Shown here: piece by piece, positions 50,280-59,904 of the stretch
How the letters are laid out: every line of letters begins with the position of its first letter
How positions within the stretch are numbered: the stretch's first letter is position 1
Assembly: GCF_050627025.1 (NCBI RefSeq)
Contig: NZ_CP192472.1
Source of the DNA: Variovorax paradoxus_P
GTDB taxonomy: Bacteria > Pseudomonadota > Gammaproteobacteria > Burkholderiales > Burkholderiaceae_C
Reading direction: 5' to 3' (one strand)
DNA: 64,000 bases
Made by a program: the position numbers and the translations under genes
Notes under the pieces: model-generated
The model's input: only the letters and a program-made list of their open reading frames with translations
Told to the model about the DNA's origin: nothing
Databases searched by the model: none

Positions 50280-50753
50280 CTATATGCTCAGCGGCAAGCG
50301 CGCGCTGCTCTTCACTTCTTCCATCACGGCGTAGGTGCGCGTCTCTCGCACGCCGGGCAGCTGCCACAGCACCGTGCCCGCAAAGTCGCGGTAGGCGGCC
50401 ATGTCGGCCATGCGGGTCTTGAGCAGGTAGTCGAAGCCGCCCGCAACCATGTGGCACTCCATGATTTCGTCGCGCACCTGCACGGCCGCCTTGAACTGGT
50501 CGAACACGTTGGCGGTGGTGCGGTCGAGCAATATTTCGACGAACACCGTCAGGCCGCGCCCGAGCTTGTGCGGGTCGAGCCGCGCCTCGTAGCCCTGGAT
50601 GAAGCCGTCGCGCGTGAGCCGCTGCACCCGTGCCAGCACCGCGGTGGGCGAAAGCGCCACCGCCTCGGCCAATTTGAGATTGGTAATGCGTCCGTCTTCC
50701 TGAAGAATCTTCAGCAGCCGGAGATCGATTCGGTCCAGGTCCAGGTCGGGCAT
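50280..50753 (-). CDS. putR: Lrp/AsnC-family regulator (PutR-like)
   Basis: 157 residues. HTH: LKILQEDGRITNLKLAEAVALSPTAVLARVQRLTRDGFIQGYEARLDP; ligand-binding RAM half: VFVEILLDRTTANVFDQFKAAVQVRDEIMECHMVAGGFDYLLKTRMAD. It is divergent from putA with an 88-bp gap. In alphaproteobacteria and others a PutR of this type activates putA in response to proline. The short PutA here lacks a DNA-binding domain of its own, which supports this. Gene name by context. Confidence 0.85.
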   Translation of the reverse strand: MPDLDLDRIDLRLLKILQEDGRITNLKLAEAVALSPTAVLARVQRLTRDGFIQGYEARLDPHKLGRGLTVFVEILLDRTTANVFDQFKAAVQVRDEIMECHMVAGGFDYLLKTRMADMAAYRDFAGTVLWQLPGVRETRTYAVMEEVKSSARLPLSI

Positions 50754-50841
50754 TGGTGAATTATCCGGTTCGCGTATTGTTTTTTGGCAAAAGATTCGGC
50801 CTATATCCAAAGACCATAGGGGATAGAACCAAGGAACTGCC

Positions 50842-53820
50842 ATGCACCTGCCCACCCCTTACCGCCCTGAAGCGGACGTCGTATCGCACCGGCTCGCCTC
50901 GCTCGAAGGCGCGCTCGATTGGGCCGCGGCGGCCAGCGCCGCCAGGCCTTGGGTGGAGGCGGTGCGCCGCCATCCGCCGCCGTTCTGGGCCATGGAAAGC
51001 CTGCTGCGCGAATACCCCATTTCGAGCGCCGAGGGCCTGGCGCTCATGCGGCTGGCCGAGGCGCTGCTTCGGGTGCCCGACGTCGCCACTGCCGTTGCGC
51101 TCACGGCCGACCAGTTGGGCCGTGCCGATTTCGACGGCTCCGCCGATTCGACGCTGTCGCGCCTGTCTTCGGCCGCCATTGCAATGTCGAAAAAGTTCTT
51201 GCCCGAAGGCGACCACCCGCCCGGCCTGATGGCCAAGCTCGGCGCGCGCACGGTGGTGGCGGCCACGCTGCGCGCGGTGCAACTGCTGGGCCGCCAGTTT
51301 GTGCTGGGCCAGACCATTGCAGAGGCCATGAGCGAAGCCCGCTCGGCGCACCGCAAGCAAGATGCGCTGCGCTTCAGCTACGACATGCTGGGCGAGGGCG
51401 CGCGCACCGACGCCGATGCGTTGCGCTACCTGCAGAGCTACACGCATGCCATCAATGCCATTGCGGCCGGTGCCGACGCGGCGCGCGCGCCCGAGCACAA
51501 CGATGGCATTTCAATCAAGCTGAGCGCGCTGCATCCGCGCTACGAATATGCACAGGCCGAGCGCGTGATGCGCGAGCTGGTGCCGCGCGTGTGGCAGCTT
51601 TGCAAGCTGGCGGCGGCTGCCAACCTCAACCTCACCATCGACGCCGAAGAGGTCGACCGGCTGGAACTTTCGCTCGATGTGTTCGAGGCGCTGGCCGCGC
51701 GCGTGGCCGCCGAGCAACCGCAGTGGCGCGGCTTTGGCCTTGCGCTGCAGGCCTATCAGACCCGCGCGCTCGAACTGATCGGGCACGTCACTTCGGTGGC
51801 GCGCAAACATGGCCTGCGGCTGATGTGCCGCCTGGTGAAGGGCGCCTACTGGGACGCCGAAATCAAGCGCGCGCAGGAGCTCGGCCTGCCGCACTACCCG
51901 GTCTTTACGCACAAGCACCACAGCGACATCAGCTACCTGGCCTGCGCACGCGCGCTGCTCTCGGCGCCCGATGCGATCTATCCGCAATTTGCCACCCACA
52001 ACGCCGGCACTATCGCGGCCATCCTGCAAATGGCCGAGGCGGCACAAGCACCTTTCGAGCTGCAGCGCCTGCATGGCATGGGCGAGGGCGTCTACCGCGA
52101 GGTGATGAAGAGCACCGCCGCACCGGTGCGCGTGTATGCCCCGGTGGGCCAGCACAAGGACCTGCTCGCCTACCTCGTGCGGCGCCTGCTCGAGAACGGC
52201 GCCAATTCATCGTTCGTGAACCAGTTGGGCGACGAAGACGTGGATATCGGCGAGCTGCTCATGTCCCCGCTCTGGCTCGAACCGACGAACCCGGCCTTGC
52301 CGCTGCCGCCGGCGCTCTTCGGCCCCGCGCCTGCGCGGCGCAACAGCGAGGGTGTGGACCTTGCCGTCGAGTCGATGCGTGCGCCGCTTCTCGCAGCGCT
52401 GGATGCCACCGCCGTACCCCGGGTCGAAGAGTTCGACCCTGCCAGCGCAGCAAAGGCCGTTGCCGCCAGCGCAGCCAGCTTTCGCCAATGGCGCAAGACG
52501 CCGGTCGAGGCCCGCGCCGCCATGCTGCGCCAGGCCGCCGATGCGCTCCAGCGCGAATTGCCGCGTTTCTGCGCGCTGCTGGTGAAAGAGGCGTTCAAGA
52601 CTTGGGGCGATGCGGTGGCTGAAGTGCGCGAAGCCATCGACTTTCTGCGCTACTACGCGGACGAAGCGGAACGCATCATGCAACCCGTGGCGCTGCCCGG
52701 CCCCACGGGCGAGAGCAACGAGTTGCGGCTGACTGCGCGCGGCCCCTGGGTGTGCATCAGCCCGTGGAATTTTCCGCTCGCGATCTTCATGGGCCAAGTG
52801 GCGGCCGCGCTTGCCACCGGCAACACGGTGCTGGCCAAGCCGGCCGAGCAAACGCCCGCCGTCGCGCTCGAAGCCGTCAAGCTGTTGCATGCCGCGGGCG
52901 TGCCGGCCGATGCGCTGCAGCTGCTGCACGGCCCGGGTGAAACAGTGGGCGCCGCGCTGGTCGCCGCACCGGGCGTTGCAGGGGTGGTGTTTACCGGCTC
53001 GACGCAGGTGGCGCGCATCATTCACCGCGCGCTGGCTGCAAAAGACGGCCCCATTGTGCCGCTGATGGCGGAGACAGGAGGCATCAACGCGATGCTGGTC
53101 GATTCGAGCGCGTTGCCCGAGCAGGTGGTCGATGCGGTAGTGCAGAGTGCGTTCCGTTCGGCTGGGCAGCGCTGCTCGGCATTGCGGCTGCTGGTGCTGC
53201 ACGACGGCATTGCCGACGCGGTGATCGAGATGATTCGCGGCGCGGCCGGAGAGCTGGTGGCCGGCGACCCGGCGCTGCTTGCTACCGACGTAGGCCCGGT
53301 GATCGACAGCGAAGCGGCCGACAACATCCGGCGCCACCTGCGGCGGCTGGATTCGGAGGCGAAGCCTCTTCTCGCTCCGGCTGCTTCTTCAGCGCCGGCG
53401 GAGGGCAACCTCATCGCGCCGCAAGCCTACGAGGTGCCTTCCATCGAAAGCGTGACCAGCGAGATCTTCGGCCCGGTGTTGCAGATTGCGCGCTGGGGCC
53501 ACGGCGCGCTGAGCGACCCCGCGGAGGTGATCGAGCGCATCAACGCGCTGGGCTACGGCCTCACGCTCGGCATCCAGACGCGCATCGATTCGCGCGCCCA
53601 GGCGTTGGCCTCGCGCGCGCATGTGGGCAACATCTACATCAACCGCAACATCATCGGGGCAGTGGTCGGCGTGCAGCCTTTCGGCGGCGAGGGCCTGAGC
53701 GGCACCGGGCCCAAGGCCGGCGGCCCGCACTACCTGTACCGCTTCTGCGCCGAGCAGACGGTCACAGTCAACACCACGGCAGCCGGGGGCAACGCCGCGC
53801 TGCTGAGCGCCGTGGCGTAG
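50842..53820 (+). CDS. putA: PutA, bifunctional proline dehydrogenase / P5C dehydrogenase (short type)
   Basis: 992 residues. N-terminal proline dehydrogenase barrel: NDGISIKLSALHPRYEYAQ, LTIDAEEVDRLELSLDVFEAL, RLVKGAYWDAEIKRAQELGLPHYPVFT, QRLHGMGEGVYREV. C-terminal aldehyde dehydrogenase: CISPWNFPLAIFMGQVAAALATGN, MAETGGINAMLVDSSAL, FRSAGQRCSALRLL (catalytic Cys). There is no ribbon-helix-helix domain at the start, so it cannot repress its own operon as E. coli PutA does. It turns proline into glutamate at the inner membrane. AAGGA lies 7 nt before the ATG. Confidence 0.96.
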   Translation: MHLPTPYRPEADVVSHRLASLEGALDWAAAASAARPWVEAVRRHPPPFWAMESLLREYPISSAEGLALMRLAEALLRVPDVATAVALTADQLGRADFDGSADSTLSRLSSAAIAMSKKFLPEGDHPPGLMAKLGARTVVAATLRAVQLLGRQFVLGQTIAEAMSEARSAHRKQDALRFSYDMLGEGARTDADALRYLQSYTHAINAIAAGADAARAPEHNDGISIKLSALHPRYEYAQAERVMRELVPRVWQLCKLAAAANLNLTIDAEEVDRLELSLDVFEALAARVAAEQPQWRGFGLALQAYQTRALELIGHVTSVARKHGLRLMCRLVKGAYWDAEIKRAQELGLPHYPVFTHKHHSDISYLACARALLSAPDAIYPQFATHNAGTIAAILQMAEAAQAPFELQRLHGMGEGVYREVMKSTAAPVRVYAPVGQHKDLLAYLVRRLLENGANSSFVNQLGDEDVDIGELLMSPLWLEPTNPALPLPPALFGPAPARRNSEGVDLAVESMRAPLLAALDATAVPRVEEFDPASAAKAVAASAASFRQWRKTPVEARAAMLRQAADALQRELPRFCALLVKEAFKTWGDAVAEVREAIDFLRYYADEAERIMQPVALPGPTGESNELRLTARGPWVCISPWNFPLAIFMGQVAAALATGNTVLAKPAEQTPAVALEAVKLLHAAGVPADALQLLHGPGETVGAALVAAPGVAGVVFTGSTQVARIIHRALAAKDGPIVPLMAETGGINAMLVDSSALPEQVVDAVVQSAFRSAGQRCSALRLLVLHDGIADAVIEMIRGAAGELVAGDPALLATDVGPVIDSEAADNIRRHLRRLDSEAKPLLAPAASSAPAEGNLIAPQAYEVPSIESVTSEIFGPVLQIARWGHGALSDPAEVIERINALGYGLTLGIQTRIDSRAQALASRAHVGNIYINRNIIGAVVGVQPFGGEGLSGTGPKAGGPHYLYRFCAEQTVTVNTTAAGGNAALLSAVA

Positions 53821-53979
53821 CGCAGGGGAAAGAGCGTCCTTGTTTTCGCATGGCTGGCACGAACGCGCGCCCGGTCAAACCTCTCTTGCATAACCGCCTT
53901 CGCGGCGCGCATAAGCCATGGCGCACCGGGCGCGAGAGGTCTATTGTTGCGGCCATCTGTTCAAACCAAGGGTTCTCTC

Positions 53980-55251
53980 ATGAGTGAAAAGCTCTCCTTC
54001 GTCAGTCCGACCGCCAACAGCCCCTGGGGCACCTACCTCTCGCAGGTCGACCGCGTGGTGCCGTACCTCGGCCCGCTGGCCCGCTGGGTCGAAACGCTCA
54101 AGCGCCCCAAGCGCGCGCTGATCGTCGACGTTCCGATCGAAATGGACGACGGCACCATCGCCCACTTCGAGGGTTACCGCGTGCAGCACAACATGAGCCG
54201 CGGCCCGGGCAAGGGCGGCGTGCGCTTTCACCCCGACGTCACGCTCGAAGAAGTAATGGCCCTGTCGGCCTGGATGACCATCAAGACCGCCGCGGTCAAC
54301 CTGCCGTACGGCGGTGCCAAGGGCGGCATCCGCGTCGACCCGAAGAAGCTTTCGCTGCAAGAACTCGAAAAAATCACCCGCCGCTACACCAGCGAGATCG
54401 GCATCATCATCGGCCCGCACACCGACATTCCCGCGCCCGACGTCAATACCAACGGCCAGATCATGGCGTGGATGATGGACACGTATTCGATGAACGTCGG
54501 CGGCACCGCCACCGGCGTGGTCACCGGCAAGCCGCTGCACCTGGGCGGCTCGCTCGGCCGCGTCAAGGCCACCGGCCGCGGCGTGTTCGTTACCGGCCGC
54601 GAGGCGGCCCGCCGCCTGGGCATGGACCTGCGCGGTGCGCGCATTGCGGTGCAGGGCTTCGGCAATGTGGGCTCGGTTGCGGCCGAACTCTTTGCAGAAG
54701 CGGGCGCCAAGATCGTTGCGGTGCAGGACCACACCGGCACCATCGTCAACACCAACGGCCTCGACCTGGCAAAGCTCATTCCCATTGCCAACAAGGAAGG
54801 CGTGGTTGCCTTCAAGGGCGGCGACGTGGTGCCGAACGAAGCCTTCTGGGACACGGCGTGCGACATCCTGATTCCGGCCGCGCTCGAAGGGCAGATCACG
54901 GCCGAGCGTGCGCAGAAGACATCGGCCAAGCTGGTGCTCGAAGGCGCCAACGGCCCCACGGTGCCGCAGGCCGACGACATCCTTGCCGAACGCGGCGTGC
55001 TGGTGGTGCCCGACGTGATCTGCAATGCCGGCGGCGTGACGGTGAGCTACTTCGAATGGGTGCAAGACTTCTCGTCTTTCTTCTGGGACGAGGACGAGAT
55101 CAACGTGCGGCTCGACCGCATCATGATGAACGCGCTCAACCAGATCTGGGACACGGCCGACAAGCACAAGATCACGCTGCGCACCGCCACTTATGCAGTC
55201 GCCTGCGAACGCATTTTGATGGCTCGCCAGGAGCGCGGCCTGTACCCCTGA
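53980..55251 (+). CDS. gdhA: Glutamate dehydrogenase
   Basis: 423 residues of the Glu/Leu/Phe/Val dehydrogenase family: FEGYRVQHNMSRGPGKGGVRFHPDVTLEEVMALSAWMTIKTAAVNLPYGGAKGGIRVDP (glutamate site, catalytic Lys), IPAPDVNTNGQIMAWMMDTYS, GVFVTGREAARRLGMDLRGARIAVQGFGNVGSVAAELFAE (Rossmann GxGxxG) and EGANGPTVPQADDIL. It interconverts glutamate and 2-oxoglutarate plus ammonium. With putA upstream and arginase downstream it fits catabolism of proline and arginine to the TCA cycle. Preceded by AAGGG. Confidence 0.96.
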   Translation: MSEKLSFVSPTANSPWGTYLSQVDRVVPYLGPLARWVETLKRPKRALIVDVPIEMDDGTIAHFEGYRVQHNMSRGPGKGGVRFHPDVTLEEVMALSAWMTIKTAAVNLPYGGAKGGIRVDPKKLSLQELEKITRRYTSEIGIIIGPHTDIPAPDVNTNGQIMAWMMDTYSMNVGGTATGVVTGKPLHLGGSLGRVKATGRGVFVTGREAARRLGMDLRGARIAVQGFGNVGSVAAELFAEAGAKIVAVQDHTGTIVNTNGLDLAKLIPIANKEGVVAFKGGDVVPNEAFWDTACDILIPAALEGQITAERAQKTSAKLVLEGANGPTVPQADDILAERGVLVVPDVICNAGGVTVSYFEWVQDFSSFFWDEDEINVRLDRIMMNALNQIWDTADKHKITLRTATYAVACERILMARQERGLYP

Positions 55252-55281
55252 TTCGCTGAAGCAAGGTTGTACGCTCGGGGT

Positions 55282-55935
55282 ATGAGCACCACCCCCGAGA
55301 CACAACTCTCTACGATTCCCGCAGACGGCCTGGCCCGCCTGCAGGCCCTGATGGCCGGCGGCCAGCGCAAGCTGCTCGGCCTCGTCGGCGCGCCCGGTGC
55401 GGGCAAGTCCACCCTTGCATCGGCACTGCTCCGGGCTGCAGGCACCGACCGCGCGCAGGTCGTGCCGATGGACGGTTTTCACCTGGCCAATGTCGAGCTG
55501 CAACGGCTCGGCCGCGCCAGCCGCAAGGGCGCCCCCGACACCTTCGACAGCGCCGGCTACGTTGCGCTGCTGCAGCGGCTGCGCGAGCAGGGGCCGGGCG
55601 ACCCCGTCGTCTATGCGCCCGAGTTCCGCCGCGAGATCGAGGAGCCGATTGCCGGCGCCATTGCGGTGCTGCCTGAGACCCAGCTGGTCATCACCGAAGG
55701 CAACTACCTGCTGCACGATGCAGGCCCCTGGGCTGGCGCCGCGGCCATGCTCGACGAGGTCTGGTATGTGGACATCGACGATGCGGTGCGTGAAGAACGC
55801 TTGCTGAAGCGCCACCAGCAGTTCGGCCGCAGCCCCGAGGCCGCGCGCGACTGGGTGGCCGCCACCGATGCACCCAACGCCCGGCTCATTGCCGCAACGC
55901 GCGGGCGCGCGCATTTCGTGCTGCACTGGTCCTGA
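55282..55935 (+). CDS. P-loop kinase-like protein (YggC/FrcK type)
   Basis: 217 residues. P-loop GLVGAPGAGKSTLASALL, then VVPMDGFHLANVELQRLGRASRKGAPDTFDSAGYVALLQRLR, the phosphate-acceptor region VVYAPEFRREIEEPIAGAI and VITEGNYLLHD. This is the phosphoribulokinase/uridine kinase-like family of YggC and fructose transport-associated FrcK. A small sugar, nucleoside or pantothenate is the likely substrate; not known. Follows gdhA after 30 bp; the ATG at 55282 is better than a TTG at 55267. Confidence 0.85.
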   Translation: MSTTPETQLSTIPADGLARLQALMAGGQRKLLGLVGAPGAGKSTLASALLRAAGTDRAQVVPMDGFHLANVELQRLGRASRKGAPDTFDSAGYVALLQRLREQGPGDPVVYAPEFRREIEEPIAGAIAVLPETQLVITEGNYLLHDAGPWAGAAAMLDEVWYVDIDDAVREERLLKRHQQFGRSPEAARDWVAATDAPNARLIAATRGRAHFVLHWS

Positions 55936-56041
55936 AAATTCTCTTGCGTTGCCGGGAACACCGGCGCCGCGCGATGCTCGAAGCTTCGCCGGCGGCGCTG
56001 CAAGGCCAGCCGGTTAGCATTCGCCGCCCTTCTTGACGACC

Positions 56042-56725
56042 ATGCATCCCAATCTCTCTTCCGCCTTTTCTGCCTTTCGTGTTCCGGTTCTCGTTCTCGG
56101 GTTGTTGTCTGCCCTGGCGCTCGCCGGTTGTGGCAGCAGCGGCTCGCGCCGCGTGTCCTACGAAACCGAGGAGTTCGACTCCACCACCACCCACACGCGC
56201 ACCTACACGGCCACCGAAGCCCAGACCTGCGAAGCCGCGCGCCGTGCGCTGCTGAGCCAGGGCTACATGATCAACGCCGCCAACACCGACCTGGTGACGG
56301 GCCGCAAGAGCTTCCAGCCGGCAGCCGAAGTGCATGTGGAAGTGGAGTTTCGGGTGGTGTGCGCGCGCGAAGGCGGCAAATCGGGCAAGCGCAGCACCGT
56401 CGCCTTTGCCACCGCGCTGCAAGACCGCTACGGCATCAAGAAGGTCAACAACTCGGCCAGCCTGGGCGTGGGCGCCATCGGCTCGCTCTCGCTGCCCTTT
56501 GCCGGCAGCGACGACGCCATGGTCAAGGTGGCCAGCGAAACCCTTACTGACGAGCTGTTCTACGACCGCTTCTTTGCGCTGCTCGACCGCTTTCTTGAGG
56601 GCCAGGGCGGCGAAGAGCCCGAGGCGCCCAGCGTGGCACCCGAAGCGCCGCGCCCAGCCGCGCCGCTGAACCCCGGAGCGCCCGCCACCACCTTTCCGGT
56701 GAAGCCGGTGCCCAGCCCGGGCTGA
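56042..56725 (+). CDS. Lipoprotein of unknown function (DUF2242-like)
   Basis: 227 residues. A signal peptide with lipobox LALAGCGSS, then RRVSYETEEFDSTTTHTRTYTATEAQTCEAARRALLSQGYMI and FRVVCAREGGKSGKRSTVAFATALQDRYGIKKVNNSASLGVGAIGSLSLPF. A Pro-rich tail follows. I recognise this as a family of Burkholderiales lipoproteins (DUF2242 by memory). Location: outer membrane or periplasm. Role unknown. It stands alone and converges on arginase. Confidence 0.78.
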   Translation: MHPNLSSAFSAFRVPVLVLGLLSALALAGCGSSGSRRVSYETEEFDSTTTHTRTYTATEAQTCEAARRALLSQGYMINAANTDLVTGRKSFQPAAEVHVEVEFRVVCAREGGKSGKRSTVAFATALQDRYGIKKVNNSASLGVGAIGSLSLPFAGSDDAMVKVASETLTDELFYDRFFALLDRFLEGQGGEEPEAPSVAPEAPRPAAPLNPGAPATTFPVKPVPSPG

Positions 56726-56747
56726 TTGCGGGCCCGCGCCAGCGCGG

Positions 56748-57671
56748 TCAGCGCACCAGCGTCGATTTTCCGAACAGGCTCTCGATCAGCTCAACCGCCA
56801 CTTCGCCCGTCTGGTTGCGCACGTCGAGCGCGGGGTTGAGTTCCACCACGTCGAGCGAGCCGAGCCGGCCGGTGTCGGCGATCATTTCCATGCACAGCTG
56901 CATTTCGCGGTAGGTGGGGCCGCCGCGCACGCCGGTGCCCACGCCGGGCGCAATGTTGGGGTCGAGACAGTCGAGGTCGAAGCTCACATGCAGGTGGGTG
57001 TCTTCGTCCACGTCCTGCAGCGCCTCGGTCATGGTGGTGCGCATGCCGTGCTCGTCGATGTGGCGCATGTCGAACACGTTGAGCCCCAGCGTGCGAATGG
57101 CCTCCTTCTCGTCGGCATCGACGCTGCGGATGCCGATGAAGCGGATGGCGTCGTGCTCCAGCGCCGCCCGCTCGCCGCTCCAGCCGGTCAGCACTGCCGG
57201 CCCGTGGCCCAGCAGGCACGACACCGGCATGCCGTGCAGGTTGCCGCTCGGGCTGGTGGTTTCGGTGTTGACGTCGGAGTGCGCGTCCAGCCACAGCACG
57301 CGCAGCTTCTTGCCGCGTTTGCGCGCATGCCAGGCTACCGCGCTGATGGAGCCGATGGCAAGGCAATGGTCGCCGCCCATCATGAGCGGCACATGGCCGA
57401 TGCCCAGCGCGGTGTCCACCGCGGCATAAACCGAGCGGTTCCACGCAATCACTTCGTCCAGGTGCCGCAGGCCGTTGGCCGGCGCGGTCCACGGCGTGGC
57501 CGGGCCGGCGAGGTTGCCGCGGTCGAGCACCGCAAAGCCTTGGCGCGCCAGCGCCTCCGGAAGGCCCGCCACGCGCAGGGCGTCGGGCCCCATGCCGGCG
57601 CCGCGCACGCTGGCGCCGATGTCGGTGGGTGCGCCGATCAGTTCGAGGGTGATTCCGTTGCCGTTGCTCAT
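56748..57671 (-). CDS. rocF: Arginase
   Basis: 307 residues of the arginase/agmatinase family. Metal motifs: GGDHCLAIG, WLDAHSDVNTETTSPSGNLHGMP (D-x-H-x-D) and HVSFDLDCLDPNIAPGVGTGVRGGPTYRE (D-x-D). The N-x-x-T-S-P-S-G-N-L-H-G stretch is arginase-type rather than agmatinase. It gives ornithine and urea from arginine. The ATG at 57671 overlaps the stop of the oligopeptidase gene (ATGA). With putA and gdhA near, it feeds nitrogen and carbon catabolism. Confidence 0.94.
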   Translation of the reverse strand: MSNGNGITLELIGAPTDIGASVRGAGMGPDALRVAGLPEALARQGFAVLDRGNLAGPATPWTAPANGLRHLDEVIAWNRSVYAAVDTALGIGHVPLMMGGDHCLAIGSISAVAWHARKRGKKLRVLWLDAHSDVNTETTSPSGNLHGMPVSCLLGHGPAVLTGWSGERAALEHDAIRFIGIRSVDADEKEAIRTLGLNVFDMRHIDEHGMRTTMTEALQDVDEDTHLHVSFDLDCLDPNIAPGVGTGVRGGPTYREMQLCMEMIADTGRLGSLDVVELNPALDVRNQTGEVAVELIESLFGKSTLVR

Positions 57672-59716
57672 GTCGATGGCCCGATGTGCTTCCACAGGTA
57701 GGCGTAGCCCAAGGCGTCCATGAAGGCGGACTCCTTGTTGTCGGTGGCCGCGCTGTGGCCGCCTTCCATGTTCTCGTAAAAGCTGGCGTCGTAGCCCATG
57801 GCTGCCAGCTTTGCGTACATCTTGCGCGCATGCACCGGGCCCACGCGGTCGTCGCGGGTCGATGTGGTGAAGAGTGCGGGAGGGTAGGGCTGGCCCTTCC
57901 GCGCGTTCTCATACGGCGAGAAGGCCTTGATCCACGCCCATTCCTCCGGCTGGTCGGGGTCGCCGTATTCGGCAATCCACGATGCGCCGGCCGAGAGATG
58001 CGTGTAGCGCTTCATGTCGAGCAGCGCCACCTCGCTCACGATGGCGCCGTAGAGCTGCGGGTACAGCGTGAGCATGTTGCCCATCAGCAGGCCGCCGTTG
58101 CTGCCCCCCATGGCGCCCAGGTGCGGCGGCGACGTGATGTTGCGTGCAATGAGGTGCTCTGAAACGGCCACGAAGTCTTCGCAGGTGCGCAGGCGGTTTT
58201 GCTGCAGTGCGGCCTGGTGCCAGCGCGGGCCGTATTCGCCGCCGCCGCGGATGTTGGCGACCACGTACACGCCGCCCTGCTCGAGCCATGCGCGGCCGAT
58301 GGCACCGCTGTAGCTGGGTTGCAGCGATATCTCGAAGCCGCCGTAGGCGTATTGCAGCGTGGGGTTCTTGCCGTTGGCCTCAAGGTTCTTCGGAGCGATT
58401 TCGAAATACGGCACGCGCGTGCCGTCCTTCGAGGTGGCGAAGTGCTGGCTCACGCGGTAGCGCGAGGCGTCGAAGAAACCGGGGCTGTCTTTCAGCGGTT
58501 CGGGCTCGCCCTTGCCGATGGTGCCCATGTAGAGCGTGGTCGGCTGCAGGAAGCCGCTCACGGTCAGAAAATAGTCGTCGTTCTCGTCTTCGTCGATGCC
58601 GCCGGCCGCAATGGTCGAAAGCTCGGGCGCGCCGCCCAGGCTCTCGCGTTTCCATTCGCCGACTTGCGGGGTGAGCACTTCGAGCTTGTTCACCACGTCG
58701 TGCATCACGTTGAGAATCAGGTGGTTGCGCGTCCACGAATGGTCGTCGAGCGCGGTGGTGTCGTTGGGCTCGAACAAAACGGTGAGCTCGCGCTTGCCGG
58801 CCATGTAGTCGTCGAACCTTGCGGCCAGCAGCGAGCCCGGCTTGTAGGTGGTGCCGCCCACGGTCCAGGGGCTCCGCGGTTCGACCAGCATCCACTCGCG
58901 GGTGATGTCGGCGTTGGAATCGTCGGGCACGTCGATCTTCACAAGGCGGCCGTCGGCATGGCGCAGCCACGTCTCGCTGTCGTAGAAGTCCATCTGGCGC
59001 GAGACGAAGTCGCGCTCGAAGCCCGGCGTGTTGTCGCGCCAGGCGCTCACGGTCATGTCGTCGGCGCTGCCTTCGTACACGGTCGATGCGCTTTCGAGCG
59101 GCGTGCCACGCTTCCATTCCTTGACGATGCGCGGGTAGCTTGAACTGGTCATCGAGCCAGGGCCGAAGTCGGTGGCCACGTAGAGGTGGTCGATGTCCTT
59201 CCACGCCACGTTGCTCTTGGCCTCGGGCAAAGTGAAGCCGCCTTCAACGAACTGCTTGAGCTCCAAGTCGAACTCGCGCACCACGTTGGCGTCGGCGCCG
59301 CCTCGAGAGAGCGAAACCAGGCAGCGCTTGTATTCGGGCTGCAGGCATTGCGCGCCGTGCCACACCCAGTTCTCCTTGTCGGCTTCGGCCAGCGCGTCGA
59401 GGTCGATCACGGTTTCCCAGGCGGGCTGGGGCTTGCGGTATTCGGCCAGCGTGGTGCGCCGCCACAGGCCTTTGGGGTTCTTCTTGTCGCGCCAGAAGTT
59501 GTAGAACAGCGGGCCGATCTTGCGCACCATCGGAATGCGGTCGTCCGAATCGAGCACTTCGAGAATGCCTTTCTCCAGACGCTCGAAGGCCGGCGACTGC
59601 GCATAGCGCTGCACCGTCTTCGCGTTGTGCTGGCGCGCCCAGTCGAGCTGTTCGGCGCCGTCGATGTCTTCGAGCCAAAGGAACTCGTCGGTCTGCATGG
59701 AAGAGGTTGAAGTCAT
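57668..59716 (-). CDS. Prolyl oligopeptidase-family serine peptidase (S9)
   Basis: 682 residues. The N-terminal beta-propeller-like half (DEFLWLEDIDGAEQLDWARQHNAKTVQRY ...) is followed by the catalytic alpha/beta domain: GGFEISLQPSYSGAIGRAWLEQGGVYVVANIRGGGEYGPRWHQAAL, the Ser in GAMGGSNGGLLMG, Asp in TSTRDDRVGP and His in ENMEGGHSAA. It cleaves short peptides, often after proline, which fits the neighbouring proline and arginine catabolism genes. Cytoplasmic, no signal peptide. ATG at 59716; a second ATG at 59698. Overlaps arginase. Confidence 0.92.
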   Translation of the reverse strand: MTSTSSMQTDEFLWLEDIDGAEQLDWARQHNAKTVQRYAQSPAFERLEKGILEVLDSDDRIPMVRKIGPLFYNFWRDKKNPKGLWRRTTLAEYRKPQPAWETVIDLDALAEADKENWVWHGAQCLQPEYKRCLVSLSRGGADANVVREFDLELKQFVEGGFTLPEAKSNVAWKDIDHLYVATDFGPGSMTSSSYPRIVKEWKRGTPLESASTVYEGSADDMTVSAWRDNTPGFERDFVSRQMDFYDSETWLRHADGRLVKIDVPDDSNADITREWMLVEPRSPWTVGGTTYKPGSLLAARFDDYMAGKRELTVLFEPNDTTALDDHSWTRNHLILNVMHDVVNKLEVLTPQVGEWKRESLGGAPELSTIAAGGIDEDENDDYFLTVSGFLQPTTLYMGTIGKGEPEPLKDSPGFFDASRYRVSQHFATSKDGTRVPYFEIAPKNLEANGKNPTLQYAYGGFEISLQPSYSGAIGRAWLEQGGVYVVANIRGGGEYGPRWHQAALQQNRLRTCEDFVAVSEHLIARNITSPPHLGAMGGSNGGLLMGNMLTLYPQLYGAIVSEVALLDMKRYTHLSAGASWIAEYGDPDQPEEWAWIKAFSPYENARKGQPYPPALFTTSTRDDRVGPVHARKMYAKLAAMGYDASFYENMEGGHSAATDNKESAFMDALGYAYLWKHIGPST

Positions 59717-59904
59717 TGCCGCAGTGTACGAATCCGGCGTGAAAGAAGAGATGTCCCTGGCGGCCCGTCGGAAGCTATTGAATTCATAGCGCAATGCACC
59801 GGGGGCTCGGGACAAACCCGCGTTCGACGGATTCGCCCCTGTGCGCAGGGCTGCCCACGGGTATCCTGCCGAACGGCGCCTGCGCACACAAGGAGACATG
59901 TCAC

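Noticed and set aside
53941..55926. A 661-codon minus-strand frame opposite gdhA and the P-loop gene
   Set aside because: Same His/Arg-rich composition, no motif, and gdhA on the other strand has full catalytic motifs.
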